Both the position numbers and the translations under genes were made by a program. The notes under the pieces were generated by a model. It was given only the letters and a program-made list of their open reading frames with translations. It did no database searches and was not told the origin of the DNA. Shown here piece by piece: positions 18,305-27,204 of a DNA stretch of 64,000 nt; position 1 is the first letter of the stretch; every line of letters starts with the position of its first letter. Location: positions 496,001 to 560,000 of the forward strand of contig NZ_SMYL01000001.1 in the NCBI RefSeq assembly GCF_004358105.1, written 5' to 3'. The stretch comes from Sapientia aquatica (GTDB taxonomy: Bacteria > Pseudomonadota > Gammaproteobacteria > Burkholderiales > Burkholderiaceae_D).

Positions 18305-19690
18305 ATGGACCTAAATAGTGCGGTAGTTGTAAGTTTTTTAATTGGCGCCGTCGTCGGCGCAATTGTTGTTAAATTTTTAGTCACAAATAAGCTAAATCAG
18401 CAGCAGGAGCTATTGCGGCAGCAGCGCGAAACGGAGTTGGCCGTATTGACCGAGCGTTTAAGCAGCCAAACCGCATTGGCGCAGCAATCGGCGCAGACCG
18501 CTCAACAGCAAGCGCACGAAGCACGAATCAAGTTGGATCAACAGCAAACACAACTTTCAGACTATCAGGCACGGGTCGCTGAATTAACCGCGCGACTAGA
18601 TGCTGAGCGTCTTCAAGCAACTGAAAAGCTGGCCTTGCTGGAGGCGGCGCGCAGCGAATTTGGTCATCAATTCCAGTTGCTGGCTAATACAATTCTTGAA
18701 GAAAAGTCCAAGAAATTCACCGAGCAAAACCAAGTTAACCTGGGCGGGATTTTATTGCCGTTGCAAGAAAAAATTAAAGAGTTTCAAACGCAAGTCGCCG
18801 ATACCTATGATAAAGATTCGAAAGAGCGCCTCACATTAAAAAATGAAATCGAACGTTTGGCGACCTTGAATGGAAAAATCAGCGAAGACGCGATTAACCT
18901 CACGCAAGCCTTAAAAGGGAACAATAAAACGCAAGGTATTTGGGGCGAAATGGTGCTCGAAACGGTGTTGGAGTCATCTGGTTTGCGGCGCGGCGAAGAG
19001 TATCAAGTTCAGAACAGTTTTGAGCGCGAAGAGGGCGGCTTGCATCGCCCCGATGTCATCATCCATTTACCTGAGCAGCGCCACATGATTGTGGACGCCA
19101 AGATGTCGCTAGTGGCGTACGAGCGCTATGTGAGTGCGACTAACGATGAAGAACGTGCTGAAAGCCTCAAGCAGCATTTAGTATCAGTACGCGCCCATAT
19201 TAAAGGCTTGTCAGACAAAAATTATCAAACCTTGACTGGTTTAAAAGCACCTGATTTTGTGATGTTATTTATTGCGGTGGAACCGGCTTTTATGCTCGCG
19301 TTCAGTCACGATCAAAGTCTATTTAACGATGCGTTGGCAAAGAATGTCTTGTTGGTCAGCCCGAGTACCTTGCTCGCGAATTTACGCACGATTGCCTATA
19401 TTTGGCGACAAGAGCAGCAAAATCGAAATGCTCAAGAAATCGCCCAGCAATGCGCCAAGCTGTACGATAAATTCGTCGGTTTTGTTGAGGATTTGGATGA
19501 TGTCGGGAAGAAGTTGGGGCAAACGCAGAAGTCGTTCGACGACGCTAAGTCAAAGCTATCAACTGGCCGTGGCAATCTCATTCGGCAAGCAGAACAGGTT
19601 AAAAATTTAGGCGTTAAACCGACCAAAAATTTACCCGCTCAGTTGTTGGACGATGGTGGTGAACATGGTGAAATATCAAAAATTTCGTAA
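18305..19690 (+). CDS. rmuC: DNA recombination protein RmuC
   Basis: The 461-residue protein has an N-terminal membrane anchor (about residues 5-26), a Gln/Ala-rich coiled coil (about 30-125) and a C-terminal domain containing NKTQGIWGEMVLETVLE, RPDVIIHLPEQRHMIVDAKMSL and LLVSPSTLLANLRTIAYIW. The VIIHLP...IVDAKMSL segment is the PD-(D/E)XK nuclease-like core. RmuC limits inversion at short inverted repeats in E. coli; the biochemical activity is not settled. It stands alone, divergent from moaA. Confidence 0.92.
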   Translation: MDLNSAVVVSFLIGAVVGAIVVKFLVTNKLNQQQELLRQQRETELAVLTERLSSQTALAQQSAQTAQQQAHEARIKLDQQQTQLSDYQARVAELTARLDAERLQATEKLALLEAARSEFGHQFQLLANTILEEKSKKFTEQNQVNLGGILLPLQEKIKEFQTQVADTYDKDSKERLTLKNEIERLATLNGKISEDAINLTQALKGNNKTQGIWGEMVLETVLESSGLRRGEEYQVQNSFEREEGGLHRPDVIIHLPEQRHMIVDAKMSLVAYERYVSATNDEERAESLKQHLVSVRAHIKGLSDKNYQTLTGLKAPDFVMLFIAVEPAFMLAFSHDQSLFNDALAKNVLLVSPSTLLANLRTIAYIWRQEQQNRNAQEIAQQCAKLYDKFVGFVEDLDDVGKKLGQTQKSFDDAKSKLSTGRGNLIRQAEQVKNLGVKPTKNLPAQLLDDGGEHGEISKIS

Positions 19691-19712
19691 TCCAAATTTC
19701 ACTGTTAATTCT

Positions 19713-20330
19713 TCACCGTTTGGTTAGCTCGTCGTGTCTTTTCTGTAGCTTGTCATGGAACTGGGACAGTCCAAAGGAAACCCTAAATTTTAGATACGAC
19801 CATAGCGCAGACCAGATACCAGAGAAATTTTTGAAGTGATTGGCATTTGATAAGTCTTGTTGCAACATCAAATTACGCAGATTTTTGATCAATATCGGCG
19901 GCAGTTTTCCTAGGTGGCTACTTTTAAAACTCAGGTACTCGTCGACTAATGGTTTGGTTAAATAAAAGCGTGGAACGCTGAAATTGTGGGGGTATGACTC
20001 AATCTTAAAGATGACGTCGGCGCTCGGCTTAGGATCGATTTGAATACGGGTTAAATCAATGACGTCCGAATTATTAATGCATACCGCCCAGTGGTCTGAA
20101 AAGCTTGGGTCGTGTCTGACCGGCCACATGACTAAAAACACAGGAATATTGTGTTGTTGAGCAATGATGCAAAACTCTAGCGACATTGTTAAACAGGTGC
20201 CATGAGCTTGCTCAACCGTTTTGGCGCGCATCTTTTTTGCAGCGGCAATTAGTTTAGCGTACGCGATAGTGTGGCTTGGTGAGCTACCTTGTTTGCTCTC
20301 GGATGAATCGTTAAACAGATGTGCCTTCAA
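19713..20330 (-). CDS. Unrecognised protein with a possible papain/transglutaminase-like Cys-His-Asp triad
   Basis: This 205-residue protein matches no family I can name. A Cys46 at the start of a predicted helix (GTCLTMSLEF), His80 (SDHWAVCI) and Asp92 (VIDLTR) occur in the order and surroundings of transglutaminase/papain-fold enzymes: a helix, then a strand with His, then a strand with Asp. The C-terminal 70 residues are basic and aromatic. There is no signal peptide or membrane segment. The start is TTG, supported by AGGA about six bases upstream. It is convergent with rmuC and precedes rne, with no functional link evident. Confidence 0.5.
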   Translation of the reverse strand: MKAHLFNDSSESKQGSSPSHTIAYAKLIAAAKKMRAKTVEQAHGTCLTMSLEFCIIAQQHNIPVFLVMWPVRHDPSFSDHWAVCINNSDVIDLTRIQIDPKPSADVIFKIESYPHNFSVPRFYLTKPLVDEYLSFKSSHLGKLPPILIKNLRNLMLQQDLSNANHFKNFSGIWSALWSYLKFRVSFGLSQFHDKLQKRHDELTKR

Positions 20331-20514
20331 GGTATTCCTAGTGATGAACTATGTACGTTAATTCAGAGGGAAAATGTTACAAAAAGTTTCCATTTGGAAA
20401 TGATAATGTACTTCGCCTGAATTGTATATTGAAAGTCGCAGCAATGTTGAATCGCTCTTTGAGTGGTAACGCGGGGATTCTGATTACTCGATCGCGGTAA
20501 GTTGAATGGAATAA

Positions 20515-20546
20515 AAAACGGGCTCATCAATTGATGAGCCCGTTTT
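20515..20546 (-). terminator. Rho-independent terminator of rne
   Basis: A perfect 32-base palindrome (AAAACGGGCTCATCAA with its complement) lies 28 bases past the rne stop and, read on the minus strand, runs into six T. The symmetrical tails would allow some termination on the plus strand too. Confidence 0.88.
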
Positions 20547-20573
20547 AACTTACAAGGAGTTGAACTAAGACAG

Positions 20574-23500
20574 TTATGGTGCAGACTGCTTAGTTTGAAC
20601 CAGTTGCAATGGTTCAGTCGATACTGGAACAGGCGGCTTACGCAGGCGTGGTTGACGCACTTCCACTACTGGAGTACTGCTCAATTGCGCCTGACGCAGC
20701 TTCTCTGGATCGGTTGCCGCTAATACCAAGCCAGCCGATTGCAACATGCTATGCAAGTCTTCAACTTTGGTGACCGCAACCGGAGCAGCACTGAGCGGTT
20801 CTACGGGAGTTGCTATCGCTGGTTGGGCAGGAGCGGGTTCTGGAGCGCTTTCAAATTTCAGTTCCACCTGCGCTGGTGCAGCGAATGGCGCGGGAGCTGC
20901 TGCTTGCGAGGAAACAGGCGTTGGCACGATTTCTGGTGTTGCTTCAGCTTGGGTAATTGCTGGAATTGCAGCAATTACTGCTTCTGAGAACACAACTGCG
21001 GCTGGCGCTGTTTCAGTCGGCGCTGTTGGAATTTCAGCGGCGATCACAGGAGTAACCACAGGAGTAACTACTGGAGTAATCACAGCTTCGATTTCGCTAA
21101 CCACTGGTGCATGAATTGCCACAGTCTCAATTGCTGGCTCTGCCGAAATAGCGGCTGTTCCAGCGCTTGAAACGGCAGGCTCAACGACCGACGTTGCTGC
21201 TTCATGCACAACGACGCTAGCTTCGCTGCTCGGTGCGCTGGTATTCAGGTCTTCAACAGTCTCAGTAGGCTGGGTTGCGGAATGTGCTTTATCACTTTCG
21301 TGCTGTTGCTCAGCTTGAGCAAGATCAGCAACTGGGACAAAGTCTTCTGAGTTATCACGAACTTGCTCAGTTGCGCCGCTTTCGTTGTTATCACGATCAC
21401 GACGATTACGATTGCGACCACCGCGACGACGACGACGACGTGGTTCATCGCCACCTTCGTTGTTCTCAGGAGTTGCAGCTAAGTCCAATTTATCTTCGCT
21501 GCTATCCGACGCCGTGACATCCGCAGCTGGTTTGCTTACTGGTGTGTCCGTTGGAGCAGCGCCATTGAGTGCTTCACTGGCTGCTTTTTTGGCGGCACGT
21601 TCTTCGCGTTCACGCTGCTGACGTTCACGACGAGCTTCTTGACTCTCGCGTTCTGGACGTGGAGGACGAGGCGCTTTAGGCGCACGTTGAACTTGACCGG
21701 CTTCGGTGCCGCCATCAGTAATGGCTGTTTTGGCTTGTTTGTTGCCATTTGCCGGAGTCGCCGATGCATTTGCTGCGGCACGTTCCTCTGGATCACGACG
21801 ATTGCGACCATTACGATTGCGGTTGCGATTGTTGCGATCTGAACGATCATTATCGCGCTCAGATTTTGCCGCTGGTTTTACTGGCACCAGCGCTACAGGC
21901 TCCTCTTTGGATGAGCCAAGCAACCAATTCAAAATACGACCAAAGAATCCAACTTGTTTGGTTTCGCTGGTGATTGCAGGAAGAACGGCTTTTGCTGGTG
22001 CCACTTCTTTGCGTTCGACGATAGGTGCAGTTTCTGGCGTAATCGTTTTTACCATCGCTTCTTGACGTGGCTTGAACTCTTCCTTACTGCGCTTGCTGTA
22101 ACCAATATCCGTATCGGCTTGTTCCGCCATCGCATAGCTGGCGTGTGTTTCTTCCAAACGAGGATCATCGGACTTCAAGCGATCGAGTTTGTAATGTGGT
22201 GTTTCTAAATGTTTGTTCGGAATCAAGATTGCTGTCACACGGTGACGCGTTTCGATTTTGAGAATCTCACCACGTTTTTCGTTAAGCAAGAACGCTGCAA
22301 CATCGACTGGCACTTGAACGTGAATCGCTGCTGAATTTTCTTTCATCGCTTCTTCTTGAATAATCCGCAAAACTTGCAATGCAGAGGATTCGGTATCGCG
22401 AATATGGCCCGTGCCGTTGCAACGCGGGCAAGTCACATGGCTGCCTTCGGACAGGGAAGGGCGCATGCGTTGGCGTGATAATTCCATCAAGCCAAAGCGG
22501 GAAATCTTACCCATTTGAACGCGGGCGCGGTCATAGCGCAAAGCGTCTTTTAAGCGAGTTTCAACTTCGCGCTGATTTTTGGCGTTTTCCATGTCGATAA
22601 AATCGATCACGATCAAACCGCCCAAGTCACGCAAGCGCAATTGGCGCGCAACTTCTTCTGCCGCTTCGCAGTTGGTGTTAAACGCGGTTGCCTCAATGTC
22701 TGAGCCGCGAGTCGCGCGCGCCGAGTTGACGTCAACTGACACTAACGCTTCGGTATGATCGATAACAATCGCGCCGCCCGATGGCAATGGAACAGTGCGT
22801 GAATAGGCGGTTTCGATTTGGTGTTCAATCTGGAAGCGCGAGAACAGTGGCACATCGTCGCTGTAACGCTTTACGCGATGCACCATGTCAGGCATGACGT
22901 GGCTCATGAACTGCTGAGCTTGTTCAAAAATATCGTCGGTATCAATTAAGATTTCGCCGATATCGGGTTGGAAGTAGTCGCGGATGGCGCGAATGACTAA
23001 GGACGATTCTTGGTAAATCAAGAATGCACCTGCTGCCGATTTGTTAGCACCTTCAATTGCGCGCCACAATTGCATTAAATAGTTTAAATCCCATTGCAAC
23101 TCATCGACATTGCGACCGATACCTGCCGTACGAGCAATGACCGACATGCCGGATGGCAGATCAAGCTTATCCATCGTGTCGCGTAATTCTTGACGATCTT
23201 CGCCTTCAACGCGACGAGAAACTCCGCCGCCCCGTGGGTTGTTGGGCATTAACACCAAATAGCGACCAGCCAAGGACACAAATGAAGTCAGCGCCGCGCC
23301 TTTATTGCCGCGCTCTTCTTTTTCCACTTGCACCATGATTTCTTGACCTTCACGCAGCGCTTCTTTGATCGAAGCGTTACGTGGGTCAGCACCTTCTTTA
23401 AAGTAGCCGCGAGCGACTTCTTTGAAAGGCAAAAAGCCGTGGCGATCTTCGCCGTAATTGACGAAGCAGGCTTCTAAGGAGGGTTCGATGCGGGTGATGA

Positions 23501-23633
23501 CGCCTTTATAAATATTGGATTTGCGTAATTCACGTCCAGCAGTTTCGATATCAATATCAATGAGTTTTTGCCCATCAACAATTGCCACTCGCAATTCTTC
23601 TTGTTGCGTGGCATTAAATAACATTCGTTTCAT
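20574..23633 (-). CDS. rne: Ribonuclease E
   Basis: The 1019-residue endoribonuclease has the S1 RNA-binding domain (about 37-120), the DNase I-like catalytic region with Asp residues in SVDVNSAR and VIDFID, and the Zn-link CPRCNGTG, all within the first 520 residues. The remaining half is low-complexity: Arg-rich patches (RRRRRRGGRNRNRRD) for RNA binding, then a long Ala/Pro/Val-rich stretch with repeats such as PVVTPVVTPV. It processes rRNA and tRNA and turns over mRNA. It is divergent from rluC across a 705-base region that includes a structured leader. Confidence 0.96.
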   Translation of the reverse strand: MKRMLFNATQQEELRVAIVDGQKLIDIDIETAGRELRKSNIYKGVITRIEPSLEACFVNYGEDRHGFLPFKEVARGYFKEGADPRNASIKEALREGQEIMVQVEKEERGNKGAALTSFVSLAGRYLVLMPNNPRGGGVSRRVEGEDRQELRDTMDKLDLPSGMSVIARTAGIGRNVDELQWDLNYLMQLWRAIEGANKSAAGAFLIYQESSLVIRAIRDYFQPDIGEILIDTDDIFEQAQQFMSHVMPDMVHRVKRYSDDVPLFSRFQIEHQIETAYSRTVPLPSGGAIVIDHTEALVSVDVNSARATRGSDIEATAFNTNCEAAEEVARQLRLRDLGGLIVIDFIDMENAKNQREVETRLKDALRYDRARVQMGKISRFGLMELSRQRMRPSLSEGSHVTCPRCNGTGHIRDTESSALQVLRIIQEEAMKENSAAIHVQVPVDVAAFLLNEKRGEILKIETRHRVTAILIPNKHLETPHYKLDRLKSDDPRLEETHASYAMAEQADTDIGYSKRSKEEFKPRQEAMVKTITPETAPIVERKEVAPAKAVLPAITSETKQVGFFGRILNWLLGSSKEEPVALVPVKPAAKSERDNDRSDRNNRNRNRNGRNRRDPEERAAANASATPANGNKQAKTAITDGGTEAGQVQRAPKAPRPPRPERESQEARRERQQREREERAAKKAASEALNGAAPTDTPVSKPAADVTASDSSEDKLDLAATPENNEGGDEPRRRRRRGGRNRNRRDRDNNESGATEQVRDNSEDFVPVADLAQAEQQHESDKAHSATQPTETVEDLNTSAPSSEASVVVHEAATSVVEPAVSSAGTAAISAEPAIETVAIHAPVVSEIEAVITPVVTPVVTPVIAAEIPTAPTETAPAAVVFSEAVIAAIPAITQAEATPEIVPTPVSSQAAAPAPFAAPAQVELKFESAPEPAPAQPAIATPVEPLSAAPVAVTKVEDLHSMLQSAGLVLAATDPEKLRQAQLSSTPVVEVRQPRLRKPPVPVSTEPLQLVQTKQSAP

Positions 23634-23640
23634 TGTTTAC

Positions 23641-23690
23641 TCCATGATCTTTCGATCACTTTTGAGGCGCGAAATATGAATTTCGCACCG
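23641..23690 (-). promoter_or_regulatory. Structured leader just upstream of the rne start
   Basis: On the minus strand two hairpins precede the GGAG ribosome-binding site: GCGAAAT/ATTTCGC (23686-23680 with 23675-23669) and TGATC-GAAA-GATCA (23658-23645), the latter a GNRA-type tetraloop ending next to the GGAG. E. coli rne is autoregulated through its 5' leader; a similar role is inferred here. Confidence 0.45.
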
Positions 23691-24338
23691 GCTTTACATG
23701 GGATGCACGTAGAGTTGGAGTAGCTTATGTAAGGAAATTTGCGCGGGATAGCGATGAGTACAACATCATGCTAAGGGCATGAATGGAGGGGTATCGAGTG
23801 CACATGTCTCTGGGCTACACAATTATGAGCGGTTTGCTTCAATAATCTGTGTAAGTAGAACAAAGTTCATCGCCAGGCGATGCGCAACTTGACTGTGCGT
23901 GTCACTTAAGTGTCCTATGACAGGATACGCTGGATAAGCAATCCTATTAACACCACGTCATAATCATTCTCATTTCGCTTATTGGCTTGCAACTTAGCGA
24001 AGTGATATTTTTGATTATTACGCTGCACTGCACAGCTTGTAAAAATCGATAACACAACAATTCATAAACCTAACAGCATACCCAACGTGAGTAACTGCTG
24101 TTTGGTAAAAATTCTCAATATCTAAACTACGACAATCTAATTCTCGGCAACTGATAATTCGGCATTAAAGTCCTATTCGGCATTAAAGCTCTATCTATGC
24201 ACTGAGAAGGAACGCACACATCTTTTCAGTCAAATTTGCAAATAGGCGAGGCTGACTGACTCACCTCTGTGTAGAATGTATTCTTTTATTCCCACACAAG
24301 CAATTTAATTTAAATTGCGAACTAATTATATATTCAAA
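23691..24338. other. Long divergent intergenic region between rne and rluC
   Basis: No credible reading frame is seen in this stretch, apart from the 24-base in-frame extension upstream of the rluC ATG. It should contain the rne promoter and the rest of a long rne 5' leader, and the rluC promoter: TAGAAT at 24272-24277 is a possible -10 without a clear -35. An 18-bp tandem duplication lies at 24157-24192. Confidence 0.6.
24157..24192. repeat. 18-bp tandem duplication upstream of rluC
   Basis: ATTCGGCATTAAAG occurs at 24157-24170 and again at 24175-24188, each followed by a related four-base tail (TCCT, CTCT), giving an 18-base period. It may be a recent duplication or a paired binding site. 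Confidence 0.7.
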
Positions 24339-25349
24339 ATGAAGGACTTAGCGAAATTTAATAGCAAGTCGCATGAAAAGAGTGCTCCTAATCAGGAACA
24401 ATCTGCTGCGGCGGCGGTTGCACAGGTCCAAATGCTAACAATTTCGGAAGAAGACGTTGGTCAACGTATTGATAATTTCTTATTGAAAATATGTAAAGGC
24501 GTGCCAAAAAGTCATGTTTATCAAATTCTGCGCTCAGGCCAGGTTCGGGTAAATAAAGGTCGGATCGATCAGTTATATCGATTGAAACTGGATGACGTGG
24601 TGCGCGTCCCGCCGGTTCGGATGTCGGAGGCCAAAGTTAATAATGCGCCACGTGCTGAGTTTGCCATTCTGTTTGAAGACGCTCATTTATTAATTATTGA
24701 TAAACCCAGCGGGGTTGCCGTGCATGGCGGCTCCGGCGTGTCTTATGGTGTTATCGAACAGTTACGTGCTTCGCGACCAGATGCTAAATTTTTGGAATTG
24801 GTGCATCGCCTTGATCGTGAAACATCAGGAATCTTGCTCTTGGCAAAAAAGCGCTCTGCATTAACCAATTTGCATGAACAAATGCGCGATGGTTTGACGG
24901 ACAAGCGTTACTTAACATTAATTCAAGGCGACTGGAAAAATCAGCGCCAGCATATTAAATTACCTCTACATAAATACACGGCGGCCGACGGCGAGAGACG
25001 GGTTCGGGTGCAAGCCGACGGAATGGCCAGCCACACAATCTTTACATTGCTGCGCCGATTTGGTGAATTTACCTTGTTGGAAGCTGAATTAAAAACTGGT
25101 CGCACGCACCAAATTAGGGTGCATTTGTCGGCCAGTGGCTTTGCCATGGCTGGAGATGACAAATACGGCGACTTTGCGCTGAATCGTCAACTCCAAAAGC
25201 CGCAAGGCACACGAATTGCTTTAAAGCGGATGTTTTTGCATGCGCACCAAATAACCTTTACGCATCCAGACACCGGAGTTGCAATGACGGTCAAATCACC
25301 TTTGCCGCCAGATTGCGAACAATTCTTGACCAGTTTGTTGGAAAAATAA
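24339..25349 (+). CDS. rluC: 23S rRNA pseudouridine synthase RluC-type
   Basis: An N-terminal S4 RNA-binding domain (QRIDNFLLKICKGVPKSHVY ... GQVRVNKGR) is followed by the RluA-family catalytic domain with the active Asp in HRLDRETSGILLLAKK and the motif KTGRTHQIRVH. It isomerises uridines in 23S rRNA. From the ATG at 24339 it has 336 residues; a TTG eight codons upstream is less likely. Divergence from rne is a conserved arrangement that supports RluC over RluD. Confidence 0.92.
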   Translation: MKDLAKFNSKSHEKSAPNQEQSAAAAVAQVQMLTISEEDVGQRIDNFLLKICKGVPKSHVYQILRSGQVRVNKGRIDQLYRLKLDDVVRVPPVRMSEAKVNNAPRAEFAILFEDAHLLIIDKPSGVAVHGGSGVSYGVIEQLRASRPDAKFLELVHRLDRETSGILLLAKKRSALTNLHEQMRDGLTDKRYLTLIQGDWKNQRQHIKLPLHKYTAADGERRVRVQADGMASHTIFTLLRRFGEFTLLEAELKTGRTHQIRVHLSASGFAMAGDDKYGDFALNRQLQKPQGTRIALKRMFLHAHQITFTHPDTGVAMTVKSPLPPDCEQFLTSLLEK

Positions 25350-25403
25350 ATCAAATAAATCACCAAAAGTGATGGAACTTGAAACAGGGGACGTTGATTT
25401 AAG

Positions 25404-26063
25404 ATGGCAAAACGAAAATATGACCTAATAGTATTTGATTGGGATGGCACCCTCATGGATAGCACGGCCACCATCGTGCGCTGTATTCAAGCCGCCGCAC
25501 GCGATCTGGGCTTGCCTATTCCCAATGACACCAATGCTTCGTATGTAATTGGCTTAAGCTTGCTCGATGCGATGCAAGCGGCGATTCCCGATATCGATCC
25601 TAAATACTACCCGCGCATGGTTGAGCGCTATCGCTACCATTTTTTAACCCAAGATCATGAATTGGTCTTGTTTAATGGTGTCAAGGATATGCTTAGTGAG
25701 TTGGCGCAAGATGGCTATTTCTTAGCTGTCGCAACCGGTAAAAGCCGAGTTGGTTTGAACCGCGCACTTAACGCTAGTAAGCTACTTTCTGTATTTGATG
25801 CTACCCGCTGCGCTGACGAAACATTTTCCAAGCCGCATCCAGCCATGTTGCTAGAGTTGACGCGGGAATTGGGGCAAGACATCAAGCGTACCGTGATGAT
25901 AGGCGACACTACTCACGACCTATTAATGGCCAATAACGCTGGCGCGGACGCCATTGCCGTTAATTACGGCGCGCATTCGACCTCAGTTTTGCAAGAATAT
26001 AATCCCCGGTATATGGCCAATTCAGTCACGCAGTTGCACGATTGGCTGACTGAGAATGCCTAG
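25404..26063 (+). CDS. HAD-IA phosphatase, phosphoglycolate-phosphatase-like
   Basis: The 219-residue protein has HAD motif I FDWDGTLMDS (nucleophile Asp near residue 12), motif II ATGKSR, a Lys before HPAMLLEL and motif IV IGDTTHDLLMANNAGA. A cap domain lies between motifs I and II. It hydrolyses small phosphate esters; gph-like activity is plausible but not proven. It follows rluC by 54 bases, a common pairing in betaproteobacteria. Confidence 0.85.
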   Translation: MAKRKYDLIVFDWDGTLMDSTATIVRCIQAAARDLGLPIPNDTNASYVIGLSLLDAMQAAIPDIDPKYYPRMVERYRYHFLTQDHELVLFNGVKDMLSELAQDGYFLAVATGKSRVGLNRALNASKLLSVFDATRCADETFSKPHPAMLLELTRELGQDIKRTVMIGDTTHDLLMANNAGADAIAVNYGAHSTSVLQEYNPRYMANSVTQLHDWLTENA

Positions 26064-26094
26064 ACTTAATTAGTTTCGCTATCAACGATTTGAA

Positions 26095-26460
26095 ATGACG
26101 ACTATTTTTGTATGTGAATCCAGTGATCTGCTTGAAGGCGGCAAAGGCGTGCGCTTTCCGGTAACGGCAGGCGACCAAGATACGACGGGCTTTGTTGTGC
26201 GCTATGGCGGCGAAGTGTATGGCTATTTAAATCGCTGTGCCCACGTCCCGATTGAGTTGGACTGGAATCCGGGTGAATTCTTTGAGGGCAGCGGATTGTA
26301 TTTAATGTGCTCCACGCATGGCGCAATTTACCAACCCGATACCGGACATTGCAGCGGCGGTCCTTGTAGAGGGGGACGGTTGCGCGTGATTAAAGTGATA
26401 GAGGAATCGGGAAAAATCTCTTGGTTCCCTGACGAATTTGTTCGTCCAGCGCGCGCTTAG
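26095..26460 (+). CDS. Small Rieske [2Fe-2S] protein
   Basis: The 121-residue protein carries one Rieske centre: Cys48-x-His50 (RCAHVP) and Cys72-xx-His75 (CSTHGA). It has no catalytic or membrane domain, so it is likely an electron-transfer or regulatory ferredoxin of the cytoplasm. The sequence CSGGPCRGGRL adds two extra Cys after the cluster. It follows the HAD gene by 31 bases and is probably cotranscribed with rluC and that gene. A weak hairpin (CTGCGT/ACGCAG at 26485-26499) follows. Confidence 0.85.
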   Translation: MTTIFVCESSDLLEGGKGVRFPVTAGDQDTTGFVVRYGGEVYGYLNRCAHVPIELDWNPGEFFEGSGLYLMCSTHGAIYQPDTGHCSGGPCRGGRLRVIKVIEESGKISWFPDEFVRPARA

Positions 26461-26746
26461 TGGGCCAAGGTATCTTGTCGCTGCCTGCGTAAAACGCAGT
26501 CTTTATAAAACACGCAACACTATAGTTTTCATCAAAAACAGTCCTAGACCAATAGTTTTAATTATCTTGGACTGTCAATTAAACAGGAATATATTTGTGA
26601 CTTAGAGAAACAACCCAAAGGGGGCATTATTGAATAACAATTCCAGTAAGCATTTATCGATCGAATCTGTTACCCGATGATTTTCCTTGGTTTTTCTGCG
26701 AAGTTAGTCGTTGTGCATCGATAGCAGATTTTCTTTTAATTAGCTG
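26461..26746. other. Intergenic stretch with an inverted repeat, no gene seen
   Basis: No convincing reading frame. An imperfect 10-bp inverted repeat (CAGTCCTAGA at 26539-26548, TCTTGGACTG at 26565-26574) could form a hairpin. A promoter-like pair TTGTGC (26711-26716) and TTTAAT (26735-26740), 18 bases apart, precedes the putative small RNA. Confidence 0.5.
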
Positions 26747-26852
26747 TAAAGTAGTTGCACCTGTTGTAGTCGATACAGGATCGAGGATTGTTTAAATCCT
26801 CTTGGTTTCTCGGATGAAGGAACAAAAGCGGTGGTGCAATGCCACCGTTTTT
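26747..26852 (+). ncRNA. Putative small RNA with three hairpins
   Basis: About 105 bases between a promoter-like element and a terminator with no reading frame. The three hairpins are CCTGT/ACAGG (26760-26779), GAGGATT/AATCCTC with a five-base loop (26783-26801), and CGGTGG/CCACCG (26829-26847) extended by A-T pairs and ending in five T. It could also be the 5' leader of the split ccoI gene ending in an attenuator, since that gene begins 118 bases later. I recognise no known RNA family. Confidence 0.4.
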
Positions 26853-26970
26853 CATTTCAGCGTGCCAATCTCAAAGTATTTCTTCCCGTTATTTTTTATC
26901 CTATATCAAGGTTGTTAGTTTGACTTGGGTTAAACTTCTCAGCTAGTTACGTTAATCACAATCGCGGCAA

Positions 26971-27204
26971 ATGGGAATTCGTCAATTTTTTAATCGGCTC
27001 CAGCAAACGACCAAGCAAGAATCGGTGGCTTGTTACCATTGTGGCGAGCAGGTATCCTTGCGTCGGGTCGTTCGAGCCGATTTCAACGGAGCCTCACGCG
27101 AACTCTGTTGCCACGGCTGCGCTGCCGTATTGATGATGATTGAAACCAACGGCTTGATCGACGTCTATCTCAGCAATAAATCGCCCGTTAAACCTGTTAG
27201 TTAA
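26971..27204 (+). CDS. N-terminal metal-binding module of a CcoI/FixI copper ATPase, encoded separately
   Basis: The 77-residue protein contains CYHCGEQV and CCHGCAAVL followed by ETNGLIDVY, which is the N-terminal cysteine-rich domain usually fused to FixI/CcoI P-type ATPases. Here it stops at TAA, and the ATPase begins in the -1 frame at the overlapping ATG (TAATG). Either the domain has become a separate, translationally coupled protein or the gene carries a frameshift. If intact, the two products would act together in copper delivery to cbb3 oxidase. Confidence 0.7.
   Translation: MGIRQFFNRLQQTTKQESVACYHCGEQVSLRRVVRADFNGASRELCCHGCAAVLMMIETNGLIDVYLSNKSPVKPVS

Noticed and set aside
21275-22065. 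Several plus-strand open frames opposite rne.
   Set aside because: They are shadows of the low-complexity rne tail, with repetitive composition and no ribosome-binding sites.
25374-25400. GGAACTT upstream of the HAD phosphatase gene as a sigma-E site.
   Set aside because: No GTCTAA-like -10 element at 15-16 bases; only the -35 half fits.
26919-26932. FNR-like TTGACTTGGGTTAA upstream of the split ccoI gene.
   Set aside because: Three mismatches from TTGAT-N4-ATCAA in the conserved positions; it may be chance, although ccoI would be a sensible FNR target.
26461-26970. A tRNA gene in the gap before ccoI.
   Set aside because: No T-loop GTTCGA-type sequence or acceptor stem pairing was found.
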